64,000 nucleotides of DNA from an uncultured Coriobacteriaceae bacterium (GCA_902788705.1 CADALE010000008.1:44869-108868); one strand, 5' to 3'. Counted from the stretch's first letter, positions 34,884 to 44,495 are shown. A program made the numbers and translations. Notes: generated from the letters alone by a model not told the origin.

Positions 34884-34979
34884 ATATAACCTGTGCAGCC
34901 TTGGGCCCTGCACAGCCCCTTCTTACAATAACCGCCCCAGCGGCGACTCGGCTACACTGGGGCGGCTATTCGCGAAGGG

Positions 34980-35056
34980 TGGTGGGCCTGACAAGGCTCG
35001 AACTTGTGACCTCCCGGTTATCAGCCGGACGCTCTGACCAACTGAGCTACAGGCCC
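34980..35056 (-). tRNA. tRNA-Ile (anticodon GAT)
   Basis: The complement begins GGGCCTGTAGCTCAG, has the anticodon loop CTGATAA (GAT) and ends CAGGCCC-ACCA. All four stems pair and CCA is encoded. It lies upstream of tRNA-Ala on the same strand with a 96-nt gap that contains a GC-rich stem (CCGCCCCAG / CTGGGGCGG). Confidence 0.96.
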
Positions 35057-35120
35057 ATATTACTCACTTCCTATCCTGCCGTCAACAACTTTTTTTTGCG
35101 AAGGGCGCGCATACCGGCCC

Positions 35121-35147
35121 ACACAGCACGTTATGTGGCCCACATCG
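35121..35147. promoter_or_regulatory. Palindrome upstream of typA
   Basis: GCACG-ATGTG and CACAT-CGTGC form an almost perfect inverted repeat around GCC, about 80 nt upstream of typA and close to a weak TAAAGT -10-like box. It may be an operator. Confidence 0.3.
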
Positions 35148-35227
35148 TGCTAAAGTGTGCAAGGCAAAACGCGAGCAAAGCAATTGACGCCCCGCCTGAG
35201 CAGGGCAAACCGCCGAGGGAGAACCAC

Positions 35228-37066
35228 ATGCTCCAAGAGCACATCCGCAACATCGCCATCATCGCCCACGTCGACCATGGCAAGACCACGCTGGTAGACA
35301 AGCTGCTGCGCGCATCGGGCGCCTTCCGCGAAAACCAGCAGGTGGGCGAACGCATCCTTGACTCCAACGACCAGGAGCGCGAACGCGGCATCACCATCCT
35401 TGCCAAGAACATCTCCATCGAGTACCAGGGCGTGAAGATCAACGTGATTGACACCCCGGGCCACGCCGACTTTGGCGGCGAGGTGGAGCGCGTGCTGCGC
35501 ATGGCAGATGGCGCGTTGCTGCTGGTAGACGCCGCGGAGGGTCCCATGCCGCAGACCCGCTTCGTGCTGAAGCACGCCATCGCCGCGGGGCTGCGCATCA
35601 TGGTGGTGATCAACAAGATTGACCGCGACGGTGCCGATCCGCAGACGGCGCTTAACTCGTCGCTTGACCTGATGATGGACCTTGGCGCCACCGACGAGCA
35701 GCTTGAGTTTGCCATGGAGCACGTGGTGTACGCCTCGGCTGTGCAGGGCTTCTCGCGCCTTGACCCCGACGACGACGGCTCGGACATGTATCCCCTGCTG
35801 GACATGATCGTGCAGGCCATGCCGGCGCCCGACGCCGACCCCGAGGGCACGCTGGCCATGCAGTGCGTGACCGTTGACCACTCCAGCTACGTGGGCCGCA
35901 TTGGCATCGGCCGCATCTTCAGCGGCACCATCCACGCCGGCGAGCAGATCATGGTGGTTAAGAACGACGGCAGCCGCTCGATGGCCAAGGTGAAGCAGCT
36001 GTTTACCTTTGACTACCTGGGCCGCAAGGAGTGCGCCGAGGCTGTTGCCGGCGACATCGCGGCCGTGGTGGGCATTGACGGGACCGACATCGGCGACGTG
36101 TACACCGACCCCGCAAACCCCGTGGAGCTTGACCCCATCGAGATTGACCCGCCCACGCTGTCGGTCATCTTTGAGGCTTCTACCAGCCCACTTGTTGGCC
36201 GCGAGGGTGACATCGTGGGTGGGCGCCAGCTTAAGGACCGCCTGATGGCCGAGCGCGAGAACAACGTGACGATGCGCATCGAGGAGCTTGAGGACAAGAC
36301 GGGCATCGAGGTTGCCGGGCGAGGCATCCTGCACCTGTCGGTGCTGATGGAGCAGATGCGCCGCGAGGGCTTCGAGTTTCAGGTGGGTCGCCCGCGCGTG
36401 CTGTACAAGAAGGGCCCCGACGGGACGCGCCTTGAGCCCATCGAGCAGGCCGTGGTTGAGTGCGCAAACGAGTACTCAGGCAAGGTCATCGAGGTGTTTG
36501 GCAATGCCGGTGGCCTCATGGTAAGCATGGAGGCTGGCGAGACGCAGACGCACCTGGAGTTCAAGATTCCCACGCGTGGCATCATGGGCCTCAAGAACCG
36601 CATCCTTAACGTGACGCACGGCGAGGCGGTGTTCTACCACACGTTCCTTGAGTACGGGCCTTTTGCGGGCGATATCGGCGGCCGTACCAACGGCGTGATG
36701 GTGTCGATGACCACCGAGCCTGCCGTGGCGTATGCCCTGGGCACCCTGCAGGAGCGCGGCATGCTGTTTGTGGCCCCTGGCGACGACTGCTACGAGGGCA
36801 TGCTGGTGGGCGAGCGCCCGCAGTCGGGCGACATGGTGGTAAACGTGGCCAAGACTAAGAACCTGGGCAACCAGCGCTCCAGCACGGCCGACATCGCGGT
36901 GCAGCTTACGCCGCCGCGCACCTTCACGCTGGAGGAGGCGCTGGAGTACATCATGGATGACGAGCTGGTGGAGATCACGCCCAAGAGCATCCGCATGAGA
37001 AAGCGCCTGCTTACCGAGGTGGAGCGCCGCAAGTGGAACGTGCGCCACGGCCTGGTGAACAAGTAG
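35228..37066 (+). CDS. typA: Ribosome-associated GTPase TypA/BipA
   Basis: A translational GTPase that helps large-subunit assembly, especially under stress or cold. The start is ATG 35228 ([18 protein letters not shown]), after GAGGGAG; the frame is open further upstream across both tRNAs and is not coding there. The product has 612 residues. G motifs: [10 protein letters not shown] (G1), RGITILAKN (G2), DTPGHADFG (G3), NKIDRDGA (G4) and YASA (G5). Domains II, III, V and the BipA C-terminal domain follow; [12 protein letters not shown] is the usual family block. A strong terminator lies 19 nt after the stop. Confidence 0.97.
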   Translation: MLQEHIRNIAIIAHVDHGKTTLVDKLLRASGAFRENQQVGERILDSNDQERERGITILAKNISIEYQGVKINVIDTPGHADFGGEVERVLRMADGALLLVDAAEGPMPQTRFVLKHAIAAGLRIMVVINKIDRDGADPQTALNSSLDLMMDLGATDEQLEFAMEHVVYASAVQGFSRLDPDDDGSDMYPLLDMIVQAMPAPDADPEGTLAMQCVTVDHSSYVGRIGIGRIFSGTIHAGEQIMVVKNDGSRSMAKVKQLFTFDYLGRKECAEAVAGDIAAVVGIDGTDIGDVYTDPANPVELDPIEIDPPTLSVIFEASTSPLVGREGDIVGGRQLKDRLMAERENNVTMRIEELEDKTGIEVAGRGILHLSVLMEQMRREGFEFQVGRPRVLYKKGPDGTRLEPIEQAVVECANEYSGKVIEVFGNAGGLMVSMEAGETQTHLEFKIPTRGIMGLKNRILNVTHGEAVFYHTFLEYGPFAGDIGGRTNGVMVSMTTEPAVAYALGTLQERGMLFVAPGDDCYEGMLVGERPQSGDMVVNVAKTKNLGNQRSSTADIAVQLTPPRTFTLEEALEYIMDDELVEITPKSIRMRKRLLTEVERRKWNVRHGLVNK

Positions 37067-37084
37067 GCAGAGCTAAGCTGGCCA

Positions 37085-37128
37085 AAGGGTTCCAAAAGGG
37101 ATACTCCCTTTTGGAACCCTTCCTTTTA
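37085..37128 (+). terminator. Terminator after typA
   Basis: A 17-bp stem (AAGGGTTCCAAAAGGGA with its complement, loop TAC) is followed by CCTTTTAGG. Confidence 0.85.
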
Positions 37129-37171
37129 GGGGCAGCTGCAAAATTGTCGAACTGTCGGCTCTAAAGTTCTG

Positions 37172-37177
37172 TATACT
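37172..37177 (+). promoter_or_regulatory. -10 box of the tRNA-Ser promoter
   Basis: TATACT lies 13 nt upstream of the tRNA-Ser 5' end. A -35 box at proper spacing is weak, so only the -10 is called. Confidence 0.4.
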
Positions 37178-37190
37178 AGTAATGCTTTAC

Positions 37191-37281
37191 GGAGAGTTGT
37201 CCGAGTGGCCGAAGGAGCACGATTGGAAATCGTGTAGGCGCCGAAAGCGTCTCCAGGGTTCAAATCCCTGACTCTCCGCCA
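37191..37281 (+). tRNA. tRNA-Ser (anticodon GGA)
   Basis: A complete class II tRNA: GGAGAGT acceptor, TTGGAAA anticodon loop (GGA), a long variable arm (GGCGCCGAAAGCGTC), CAGGGTTCAAATCCCTG T arm and ACTCTCC-GCCA. CCA is encoded. Confidence 0.96.
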
Positions 37282-37285
37282 TGAA

Positions 37286-37352
37286 TGCGGCGGTCTCGAA
37301 AACCGTTTGGCCCTTTCGGGTCACGAGGGTTCGAATCCCTCCTCCTCCGCCA
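37286..37352 (+). pseudogene. Orphan 3' half of tRNA-Ser (anticodon CGA)
   Basis: From CGGT-CTCGAAA-ACCG (anticodon stem-loop, CGA) the sequence continues with a class II variable arm (GGCCCTTTCGGGTCAC), a GAGGGTTCGAATCCCTC T arm and CTCCTCC-GCCA. The matching 5' half, which should begin GGAGGAG, is absent: the preceding bases are the end of tRNA-Ser(GGA) plus about 5 nt. It is either a truncated gene or an attachment-site remnant. Confidence 0.75.
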
Positions 37353-37361
37353 GAACTTGCG

Positions 37362-37392
37362 AGACGCTCCCAGCTGGGGGGCGTCTTTTTTG
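37362..37392 (+). terminator. Terminator after the tRNA-Ser pair
   Basis: AGACGC and GCGTCT with an inner CCC/GGG pairing are followed by TTTTTTG, 10 nt after the half tRNA. Confidence 0.85.
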
Positions 37393-37525
37393 TTTGGCTT
37401 ACCGCGATGGTGGTTGTGCTTCGAGCAGATTTGCCTCCCAACTGCTACCGCATGACGCGGCACCAGTCGCGCTATCATTGACTGCAGTGTGCCGTACCGA
37501 TCGGCAAACGAGGCTAGGAGACATC

Positions 37526-38815
37526 ATGCCTGACCAGGATAGGTCGTATTTCACGAGGTCATGGGCGCTGCTTACCAGTCAGCGCGGTTGGTTGAAGCCC
37601 GTGTTGGTGCTAGCGGTGTCGATGTTCGTGCCCATTGCGGGAATGCTTGGCATGCAGGGCTACGCCCTTGAGTGGGCGCGCCTGACCGCATGGGGCGTGG
37701 ACGCCGCACCAAAGCAGAGGGACGTGCGCGTTGGCGAGTGCATCGCAAGCGGTTGGCGCGCCCTCCTTGCCAGTGCAGGCTACAGCATTGGGGGCGGCCT
37801 GCTGGCTAGCTTTCTGCTCAACCTGATTGGGCAGAACGTGGTGTCCGACATACTTAGCATGCTGCTGACGCCCGCCATCAGCACGATTGCCGCACTTGCA
37901 GCACTGCGCGCCACCATCTACCAGCAGACCTTGGCTGGTTACCAGCTGCATCGTATGTGGGACATGATAAAGCGCGACCCGGCTGGCCTTGCCAAGGTGG
38001 CCCTGATCCTGCTGCTTGGCACGATGGGCATCTCCGTGATCGTTGGCCTCCTTGGCCTGTTTGCACTGTTTCCCATGATGATCAGCCTCTTTGCAGGAAT
38101 TGAGAGCTCGGGCCTGATGTATGTGGACGTGCTTGGCGCCTCGGACATGCGCGTGCTGTTCTACGAGGTTGCCGACGCGCTTGCGGCCATGGCGCCATGG
38201 CTGGCGGTTGTGGCCTTCGTGATGTTTGTTGGATCGGTGATGCTGTCACTGGTGTCGTATAACGCGCTTGCGCTGTGGATGCGGCAGTTTGACGTGCCTG
38301 CGTGGGGTGCGAGCGACGATCCGCTGCCTGCCGTGGTGACGCCTGGTGCGGGCGCCGCGGGCTATGGAGCGGGGTACGGTGCCGGCTATGGCTCGCCGCA
38401 AACGGCGCGGCCGTACTCGCAACAGATGCCGCAGCAGGGCACGCAGGCCCCGCAGCAGACCTACGTACCACAGCAGGGGCAGCAGGCACCCCAGCAGGTT
38501 CCGCAAGGTCAGGATGTCGCGCCAAGCTCGGTGCCCATGCCCATCCCTACTCCCATCCCATCGCCGCAAAGTGGTGCACCTACTGCGCATGACGCGGTTG
38601 AATCGATGGGTGGAGCGGTCGAACCAACCGAATCATCGCAGGTAGAAGGCTTGCACGATGAGACAATCGCCACAGAGGTGATTCCACTCACGCCAACTGA
38701 GGTGATCGCGGCACCTACCGAGACAACCACTCCCCCGGTCGCGAAGACCAATGCGTGGTTCGAGGCTGCCCAGTCTCAGCAGAAGGTTGACCACGAGCAG
38801 AGGGATGGCGTGTAG
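37526..38815 (+). CDS. DUF4013-like polytopic membrane protein
   Basis: The start is ATG 37526 (MPDQDRSYFTRSWALLTSQ), after CTAGGAGA; 429 residues. Several hydrophobic helices lie at about 25-50, 85-130, 155-195 and 215-250 (for example LAKVALILLLGTMGISVIVG), consistent with DUF4013-type proteins. From about 265 on it is Gln/Pro/Gly-rich and low-complexity, probably cytoplasmic and disordered. The family is uncharacterised. A 25-bp segment in its 3' part (38619-38643) is identical to an intergenic one at 8419. Confidence 0.75.
   Translation: MPDQDRSYFTRSWALLTSQRGWLKPVLVLAVSMFVPIAGMLGMQGYALEWARLTAWGVDAAPKQRDVRVGECIASGWRALLASAGYSIGGGLLASFLLNLIGQNVVSDILSMLLTPAISTIAALAALRATIYQQTLAGYQLHRMWDMIKRDPAGLAKVALILLLGTMGISVIVGLLGLFALFPMMISLFAGIESSGLMYVDVLGASDMRVLFYEVADALAAMAPWLAVVAFVMFVGSVMLSLVSYNALALWMRQFDVPAWGASDDPLPAVVTPGAGAAGYGAGYGAGYGSPQTARPYSQQMPQQGTQAPQQTYVPQQGQQAPQQVPQGQDVAPSSVPMPIPTPIPSPQSGAPTAHDAVESMGGAVEPTESSQVEGLHDETIATEVIPLTPTEVIAAPTETTTPPVAKTNAWFEAAQSQQKVDHEQRDGV
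38619..38643. repeat. 25-bp segment identical to 8419-8443
   Basis: Here the segment encodes part of EPTESSQV in the disordered tail of the membrane protein. Sequence identity over 25 bases between a coding and an intergenic site is not expected by chance. Confidence 0.7.
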
Positions 38816-39340
38816 GCGATACCCCCTGCGCCTTCGACGGCGGCAGGTAGGATTGACAGGATTGGGATGAGGCCAGGTGCCAGTGCGAGTTGCATTGGCA
38901 CCTGGCTTACTTTCTATGGCAAGGATCGATGAGGCATGGCTGCGTGAAAGGCGCATCACTGTCCAGCACGGGACTTCATGCTGCTTCACGTTGTGTAGAA
39001 ATTATGAATATCAATTTGTAAATTAATACGAATTTCAAGCACAGCAGAAGCAAGACCTGCGAATCGTTGGTTGGATGGCAAGTTATATGTCAGCTACCTG
39101 CGAGAATTCTGCAAGGTGGCCTCTGTATGCTGGTTGAGGGGTCCAAGACACATGACGTGTCGCGCACCCCACAAACGGGTCAGGGCTGGAAGTTGTGTCG
39201 AGAGTATGGGAGCAGTCGGAAAGGTGCAGGTACAAGGCCTACATGAGCAAGCAAACTATGCTAGTATAGCAGGTCGAACCTTTCCTGCCCCGGTGCGCCT
39301 TCACTAACCGGGGCCGTTTAGCCCAGAGGAGGTGTAACAC
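38816..39340. other. Gap upstream of rpsF
   Basis: After a terminator (38872-38906) there is an AT-rich part (38995-39040) and several GCAGGTA words (39096 complement, 39226). A TAGTAT-like -10 at about 39262 could serve rpsF. No gene is convincing. Confidence 0.5.
38872..38910 (+). terminator. Terminator after the membrane protein gene
   Basis: GCCAGGTGCCAGTGC and GCATTGGCACCTGGC form a 15-bp stem with one G-U pair and a 5-nt loop, followed by TTACTTTCT. Confidence 0.75.
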
Positions 39341-39634
39341 ATGAAGGCTTATGAACTGCTGTTCTTTGTCGATCCCGCATCAACCGAAGAGGCTCGCGCC
39401 GGTGCCATGAAGCGCATCGAGGTTGCGATTGCCGAGGAGGGCGGCGTTATCGACGAGGTCATCGACTGGGGCAAGCGCAAGCTTGCCTTTGAGGTTGACC
39501 ACCTGACCGAGGGTGACTATACCCTCATCAACTTCCAGGCAGAACCTGACCAGATCAAGGAGCTCGACCGCGTCCTGCGCATTAACGACGCCGTCAAGCG
39601 CCACATGATCGTGCGCCGCCACGAGGCGAAGTAA
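39341..39634 (+). CDS. rpsF: 30S ribosomal protein S6
   Basis: A 97-residue S6 from ATG 39341, with AGAGGAGG upstream. MKAYELLFFVDPASTEE at the start and KRKLAFEVDHLTEGDYTLI, then RVLRINDAVKRHMIVRR are typical. It opens the standard rpsF-ssb-rpsR-rplI operon. The usual acidic C-terminal tail of E. coli S6 is absent. Confidence 0.97.
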   Translation: MKAYELLFFVDPASTEEARAGAMKRIEVAIAEEGGVIDEVIDWGKRKLAFEVDHLTEGDYTLINFQAEPDQIKELDRVLRINDAVKRHMIVRRHEAK

Positions 39635-39689
39635 GGTCGGCCAAGGAAGGGCAGGCACGCGTGCCTGCCAACGAAGGGCAGTGAGCACT

Positions 39690-40250
39690 ATGAGCATTAA
39701 CAGGGTGAACATTTCCGGTAACCTCACGCGCGACCCGGAGTTCAAGTCCACGGCGGGTGGCACGGGCGTGCTTACCTTTGGCGTGGCCGTGAACGACCGT
39801 CGTCGCAACCCCCAGACCGGCGAGTGGGAGGAAGTTCCCAACTTCGTCGACTGCGTGGTGTTTGGCGCACGTGCCGAACCGCTCTCCCGCTTCCTCTCGA
39901 AGGGCTCGAAGGTTGCCATCGAGGGTAAGCTGCGTTACAGCTCATGGGAGCGCGACGGCCAGAGGCGCAGCAAGCTTGAGGTCATCGTGGACGAGCTCGA
40001 GTTCATGAGCCCGCGCCAGGGTGGTTCGCAGCAGTACGGCGCGCAGGAGGCCCCTGCGTACGCCGCTCCGCAGCAGCCGGCCTACGCGATGCCCCAGCAG
40101 CCCCAGCCCGCGTACGCCGCGCCGGTCCAGCAGGCAGAGCCTGTCTACGGAGCGCCGCAGCAGTACCAGCAGGCTCCCGCTTCACAGCCCGCACGTCCCG
40201 TGTCGACGCCGCCTTCGGCGGACGTCTACGACGAGGACATCCCCTTCTAG
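39690..40250 (+). CDS. ssb: Single-stranded DNA-binding protein
   Basis: The start is taken as ATG 39690 (MSINRVNISGNLTRDPEF); a GTG nine nt upstream is too close to GAAGGG. The product has 186 residues: an OB fold (about 1-108), a Gln/Pro/Ala/Tyr-rich linker (about 112-175) and the acidic tip DEDIPF used to recruit partner proteins. It is the second gene of the S6-S18-L9 operon. Confidence 0.96.
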   Translation: MSINRVNISGNLTRDPEFKSTAGGTGVLTFGVAVNDRRRNPQTGEWEEVPNFVDCVVFGARAEPLSRFLSKGSKVAIEGKLRYSSWERDGQRRSKLEVIVDELEFMSPRQGGSQQYGAQEAPAYAAPQQPAYAMPQQPQPAYAAPVQQAEPVYGAPQQYQQAPASQPARPVSTPPSADVYDEDIPF

Positions 40251-40298
40251 GACCCACTGTGACGGCGCGTCGCGCCGCCCAACGAAAGGCATGTAGAC

Positions 40299-40571
40299 AT
40301 GGCTAGGAGAATTCAGGAAGACCAGCGCCAGCCGCGTCGCAAGTACTGCCAGTTCTGCAAGGAGAACGTTGAGTTCATCGACTACAAGGACACTCAGCTT
40401 CTCCGCAAGTACATGACCGACCGTGGCAAGATCAAGCCGCGTCGCGTCACTGGCGCCTGCACGCAGCATCAGCACGACATCGCGCTGGCGATCAAGCGCG
40501 CCCGCGAGATGGCGCTTCTGCCGTACACCGTTCCCGTGGTTTCCAGCCGCGGTGGCCGCAGCCGCGGCTAG
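40299..40571 (+). CDS. rpsR: 30S ribosomal protein S18
   Basis: A 90-residue S18. The central block [20 protein letters not shown] and then [20 protein letters not shown] is typical. The N-terminal part contains CQFC and the later ACTQH, so it is the cysteine-bearing, possibly zinc-binding form; many bacteria also keep a Cys-free paralogue, which is not seen here. Confidence 0.97.
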   Translation: MARRIQEDQRQPRRKYCQFCKENVEFIDYKDTQLLRKYMTDRGKIKPRRVTGACTQHQHDIALAIKRAREMALLPYTVPVVSSRGGRSRG

Positions 40572-40589
40572 ACCTGTTAGGAGTGTCCC

Positions 40590-41102
40590 ATGAAAGTCAT
40601 CCTCCTGGGTGAGCTGAGGGGCAAGGGCGGCGAGGGCGACATCGTCGACGTCGCCCAGGGCTTCGCGGAGAACTACCTGTTCCCCAACAAGATGGCCCTG
40701 CCCGCAACCCCCGGCAACATCAAGCAGCTGGAGGAGCGCCGGCACAACATCGCGAAGCGCGAGGAGAAGCGCATCGCCGATGCCGAGGCCGTGCGTGCCC
40801 AGCTTGACGGCCAGCCCGTCGTTGTAGATGCCAAGATTGGTGACGAGGGCCAGCTGTTCGGCTCGATCACCAGCGCTCAGATCGCTGACGCGATCGAGGC
40901 CCAGCTTGGCGTCGTCGTTGACCGCAAGCGCATTGCCACCCGCACTGGCATCAAGACCGTTGGTCGCCACGAGGTCGAGATCAACCTCTACCGCGAGATC
41001 AGCGCCAAGGTGCAGGTTCTGGTGGGCGTTGAGGCCGAGGCCGAAGAGGCGCCCGAAGAGGTCGTCGAGGTGGCCGAGGAGACCGAAGAGGTCGCCGAGT
41101 AG
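40590..41102 (+). CDS. rplI: 50S ribosomal protein L9
   Basis: A 170-residue L9 from ATG 40590 with TTAGGAGTG upstream. MKVILLGELRGKGGEGDIVD, then VAQGFAENYLFPNKMALPAT is the conserved RNA-binding N-terminal domain; a long helix joins it to the C-terminal domain. About 20 extra acidic residues (EAEAEEAPEEVVEVAEETEE) follow the usual end. It closes the operon. Confidence 0.97.
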   Translation: MKVILLGELRGKGGEGDIVDVAQGFAENYLFPNKMALPATPGNIKQLEERRHNIAKREEKRIADAEAVRAQLDGQPVVVDAKIGDEGQLFGSITSAQIADAIEAQLGVVVDRKRIATRTGIKTVGRHEVEINLYREISAKVQVLVGVEAEAEEAPEEVVEVAEETEEVAE

Positions 41103-41639
41103 AACAAGAGTTGTTTAAAACCCAATGTCTGCCAACTGGGGATTTCAACAATAACAGCAGGTAGAAGTGATGTTTGGGTAGCGAAATACAACCGTTCGAT
41201 TGTTAGGAAGTCCCCCGCAGCCACACGAGGCCGGCGGGGGACTTCCTCTGTTCACAAAAACCCGACAAACTAACTACCTGCGGTGATTCGATGATGACTC
41301 GATAGCAATTTGGCAATTCCGCACGTAGAAAGGCTGTTTGCCAAATTGGTGACGTGATGAATCGAATTGTTCAAAACCGTTTGACGAATTGATTGCAAAG
41401 TTGTCGAAAACTAAGAAAAGCTGCAAAGTGCTAGGTCAGCGCGATTCACAATCAACAAAGGGCTGTTGAATGGCGTTTTGGACTTCGAGGCAGCTGGTTT
41501 GGCCCTTGACAGATGGGCTACCATGGGCGTAGAAGCGTTCGCGAGGTAAGCCAGCAAGGGCGAGAGAGCGTCCTTTTTGGCCCCTTTGCGGGAGGCCGGG
41601 GGCACTCCCCTGCCGGCCTTTGAAGGGATGGGTGGACAG
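41103..41639. promoter_or_regulatory. rplI-dnaB gap with terminator and promoter
   Basis: A 13-bp stem (GGAAGTCCCCCGC) at 41206-41246 should end the rplI transcript. TTTGCCAAA-like words recur at about 41309 and 41338. TTGACA (41506-41511), 18 nt and TAGAAG (41530-41535) may be the dnaB promoter. GGCCGG-bearing arms near 41593-41619 could form a leader hairpin. No gene is seen. Confidence 0.45.
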
Positions 41640-43052
41640 ATGCCGGATGAGTATCGCGACCAAGGCTGGAGCCGCGATCGAACCGATCGACAGACGCGTG
41701 CCATCGTGCCGGGTGAGGCCGCGATGCCGCAGGACCTTGCTGCCGAGCGCTCGGTGCTGTCGGCCATGCTGCTGTCGCAGGACGTGCTTCAGGAGTGCCT
41801 GATCGAGCTTAACGAGCGCGACTTCTACCTGCATGCCAACCGCTCCATCTATCGGGCGATGCACGAGATGTTTGACAAATCGGTGCCGGTGGACCCTGTG
41901 TCGCTGGCCGACTTCCTGCGCACCGCGGGCGAGCTTGAGCGCATCGGCGGCATGTCGTACCTGCTTGAGCTGAACAACAACACGCTGTCGCTGGCCAACT
42001 GGCGCCACCATGCCGAGATGCTGCGCCGCGACGCCACCCTGCGCGAGATCATTGCCGCTTCGGCGCGCATCACCGCGCTGGCCTTCGATGCGCCAGAGGA
42101 CACCAAGGAGGTTGTGGACTCCGCCGAGCGCATGATCCTGTCGGTGACCGACCGCGACATCCGCTCCAACTACTCCACGCTCGAGGAAGTTATGGGCGAG
42201 CTGTACGAGGAGCTTGCCGAGCAGGCAGCTAACCCCGGCTCCCTGGGCGTCATGACGGGCTACCCGGGCATCGACAGCCGCCTGCAGGGCCTGCGACCTG
42301 GCCAAATGGTGGTCATCGGCGCGCGCCCTGGCGTGGGAAAGACGTCGTTTGCGCTTAATCTTGCCATCAATGCAGCTGCCAAGGGCGCTAACATCGCGTT
42401 CTTCTCGCTGGAGATGAGCAAGACCGAGATTGCGCAGCGCCTGCTTTCGGCGCAGGCGCGCATCCCGCTGTCCACGATCCGCGGCGCCCGCATCCAGGAC
42501 AACCAGTGGCCCGCGCTGCTACAGGCAACTAATGACCTTTCGCAGCTCGACATCATGATTGATGATACGCCTGGCACTACCGTCACCGAGGTGCGAGCCA
42601 AGGCCCGCCGCATGCTGCACGGAAAGACCAACGGCCTTGTGATCCTGGACTATCTGCAGCTGGTCTCTCCCCCGGCGGGGCAGCGGCGGTCGGACAGCCG
42701 TGCCACCGAGGTGTCGGAGATGAGCCGTGGCATCAAGATCATGGCCAAGGACCTTGGTGTGCCGGTCATCGCGCTGTCGCAGCTGTCCCGTCAGGTGGAG
42801 AGCCGTACCGGCAAGCGCCCACAGCTCTCTGACCTGCGCGAATCCGGCTCCATCGAGCAGGACGCCGACATCGTCATCCTGCTTGACCGCTCGATGACGC
42901 CCGAAGAGGCCGAGCGCCAGGACCGTCCCGACGAGAACATCACCGAGTTCATCATCGCGAAGAACCGTTCGGGCCCGTTGGACACAGTGCCGCTGGTGTT
43001 TCTGCCGGGGTCGACCAAGTTCGTGGAGGCCGACATACACCACGCGGAGTAG
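41640..43052 (+). CDS. dnaB: Replicative DNA helicase DnaB
   Basis: The start ATG 41640 (MPDEYRDQGWSRDRTDRQ) is best placed relative to GGGTGG; ATG 41628 is possible. The product has 470 residues. The N-terminal domain begins at AAMPQDLAAERSVLSAMLLS, and the RecA-like domain has Walker A GARPGVGKTSFALN (about 203-216), Walker B GLVILDYLQLV and the Arg-finger-bearing DLRESGSIEQDAD. No intein is present. It should be loaded with help from the DciA-like protein. A strong terminator follows. Confidence 0.96.
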   Translation: MPDEYRDQGWSRDRTDRQTRAIVPGEAAMPQDLAAERSVLSAMLLSQDVLQECLIELNERDFYLHANRSIYRAMHEMFDKSVPVDPVSLADFLRTAGELERIGGMSYLLELNNNTLSLANWRHHAEMLRRDATLREIIAASARITALAFDAPEDTKEVVDSAERMILSVTDRDIRSNYSTLEEVMGELYEELAEQAANPGSLGVMTGYPGIDSRLQGLRPGQMVVIGARPGVGKTSFALNLAINAAAKGANIAFFSLEMSKTEIAQRLLSAQARIPLSTIRGARIQDNQWPALLQATNDLSQLDIMIDDTPGTTVTEVRAKARRMLHGKTNGLVILDYLQLVSPPAGQRRSDSRATEVSEMSRGIKIMAKDLGVPVIALSQLSRQVESRTGKRPQLSDLRESGSIEQDADIVILLDRSMTPEEAERQDRPDENITEFIIAKNRSGPLDTVPLVFLPGSTKFVEADIHHAE

Positions 43053-43069
43053 CAGCTCCATGTGCAGTC

Positions 43070-43107
43070 AGGGCCGGAGAGGAACGCTCCCCTTCCGGCC
43101 CTTTTTG
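43070..43107 (+). terminator. Terminator after dnaB
   Basis: AGGGCCGGA and TCCGGCCCT around 15 nt are followed by TTTTTG. Confidence 0.88.
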
Positions 43108-43214
43108 CTCTCCCCCATTGCGTAACGAATCCGTGTACTCCTCAGGGCACGTGCGCGGCGCCGAAACTGTGCCGTATACTCATTTCGCTTACTCAACAGG
43201 TAGAAAGGGGCATC

Positions 43215-44495
43215 ATGTCGGCAACAGTGCTTGTGGGAACGCAGTGGGGCGACGAGGGCAAGGGCAAGGTCACCGACCTTATCTCTGGCGACTTTGACGT
43301 GGTGTGCCGCTATGCGGGCGGCGCTAACGCCGGTCACACCGTGATTGCCAACGGCAAGAAGCTCGCGCTTCACCAGGTGCCGTCGGGTGTGATGTACGAG
43401 GGTACCGTGCCTATCATTGGCAACGGCTGCATTGTTGATCCCGAGATTCTGCTTGGCGAGATTGACATGCTTGAGGAGCAGGGCATCTCGTGCGACGCGC
43501 TGCGCATTTCGGGCAATGCGCACATCGTGATGCCGTACCACAAGGACCTTGACGGCGCGCACGAGAAGAAGCTGGGCAAGAACCTCATCGGCACCACCAA
43601 GCGCGGCGTGGGACCCACCTACATGGACAAGATGAACCGCACCGGCCTGCGCATCCAGGACATGCTGGACGAGAAGATCTTCCGCGAGAAGCTTGAGGCG
43701 GCCTTGGCCTACACCAACCCCATCCTCGAGCTGGTGTACGACCTGCCCACCTATACCGTCGAGCAGATCTGCGAGGCGTACCTGCCCATGGCGGCGCGCA
43801 TTCGCCCGTACATCTGCGAGAGCTCGCTGTTCCTGAACGAGCAGCTTGAGGCCGGCCGCAACATTCTGTTTGAGGGCGCGCAGGCCACGATGCTGGACAT
43901 CGACCACGGCACCTATCCGTTCGTGACCAGTTCAAACTGCACCGCTGGTGGTGCGGTGACTGGATCAGGCGTCGGACCGGTTCACATCAAGCGCGTGCTG
44001 GGCATCGCAAAGGCATATCTGACGCGCGTGGGCTCGGGTCCCTTCCCCACCGAGCTGTTTGACGAGGTGGGCGAGAAGCTGGGCGAGGTTGGCCACGAGT
44101 ATGGCGTGACCACGGGTCGCAAGCGCCGTTGCGGTTGGTACGACGGTGTCGTGGTCAATTATGCCGCGCGTGTCAATGGCCTTACCGACCTGGCCATCAC
44201 CAAGCTTGACGTGCTGGGATGCCTTGACTCGATCAAGGTGTGTGTGGCGTACGAGTGCGACGGCGTGCGCTACACCACGGTTCCCGAGCACCAGAGCGTG
44301 TTCTACCATGCGAAGCCGGTGTACGAGGAGCTGCCCGGCTGGAGCTGCGACATCTCGGGCGTGCGCAACTTCTACCAGCTGCCGCGTGAGGCGAAGGACT
44401 ACATCGACTTCCTTGAGCAGCTTGCAGGCGTGCGTGTGAGCATTATCACGGTTGGACCCGACCGCGAGCAGACCATCGACCGCTACTGGCACTAG
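43215..44495 (+). CDS. purA: Adenylosuccinate synthetase
   Basis: It joins IMP and aspartate with GTP in AMP synthesis. The start is ATG 43215 (MSATVLVGTQWGDEGKGK), after GAAAGGGG; 426 residues. The P-loop-like GDEGKGKVTD, the catalytic Asp13/His41 equivalents (GDEGK and GGANAGHTV), KRGVGPTYMDKMNRTGLR and TTGRKRRCGWYD are all present. A TATACT -10 lies at 43175-43180. The frame is open upstream but has no start signal there. Confidence 0.97.
   Translation: MSATVLVGTQWGDEGKGKVTDLISGDFDVVCRYAGGANAGHTVIANGKKLALHQVPSGVMYEGTVPIIGNGCIVDPEILLGEIDMLEEQGISCDALRISGNAHIVMPYHKDLDGAHEKKLGKNLIGTTKRGVGPTYMDKMNRTGLRIQDMLDEKIFREKLEAALAYTNPILELVYDLPTYTVEQICEAYLPMAARIRPYICESSLFLNEQLEAGRNILFEGAQATMLDIDHGTYPFVTSSNCTAGGAVTGSGVGPVHIKRVLGIAKAYLTRVGSGPFPTELFDEVGEKLGEVGHEYGVTTGRKRRCGWYDGVVVNYAARVNGLTDLAITKLDVLGCLDSIKVCVAYECDGVRYTTVPEHQSVFYHAKPVYEELPGWSCDISGVRNFYQLPREAKDYIDFLEQLAGVRVSIITVGPDREQTIDRYWH

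Noticed and set aside
35057..35085. TTGACG-N17-TAATAT promoter upstream of tRNA-Ile
   Set aside because: The boxes and spacing are good, but the -10 box touches the mature tRNA 5' end, so a start site 7 nt later would fall inside the tRNA.
34901..35227. In-frame extension upstream of typA
   Set aside because: It would translate across both strands' tRNA-Ile region; the family start and the ribosome site are at 35228.
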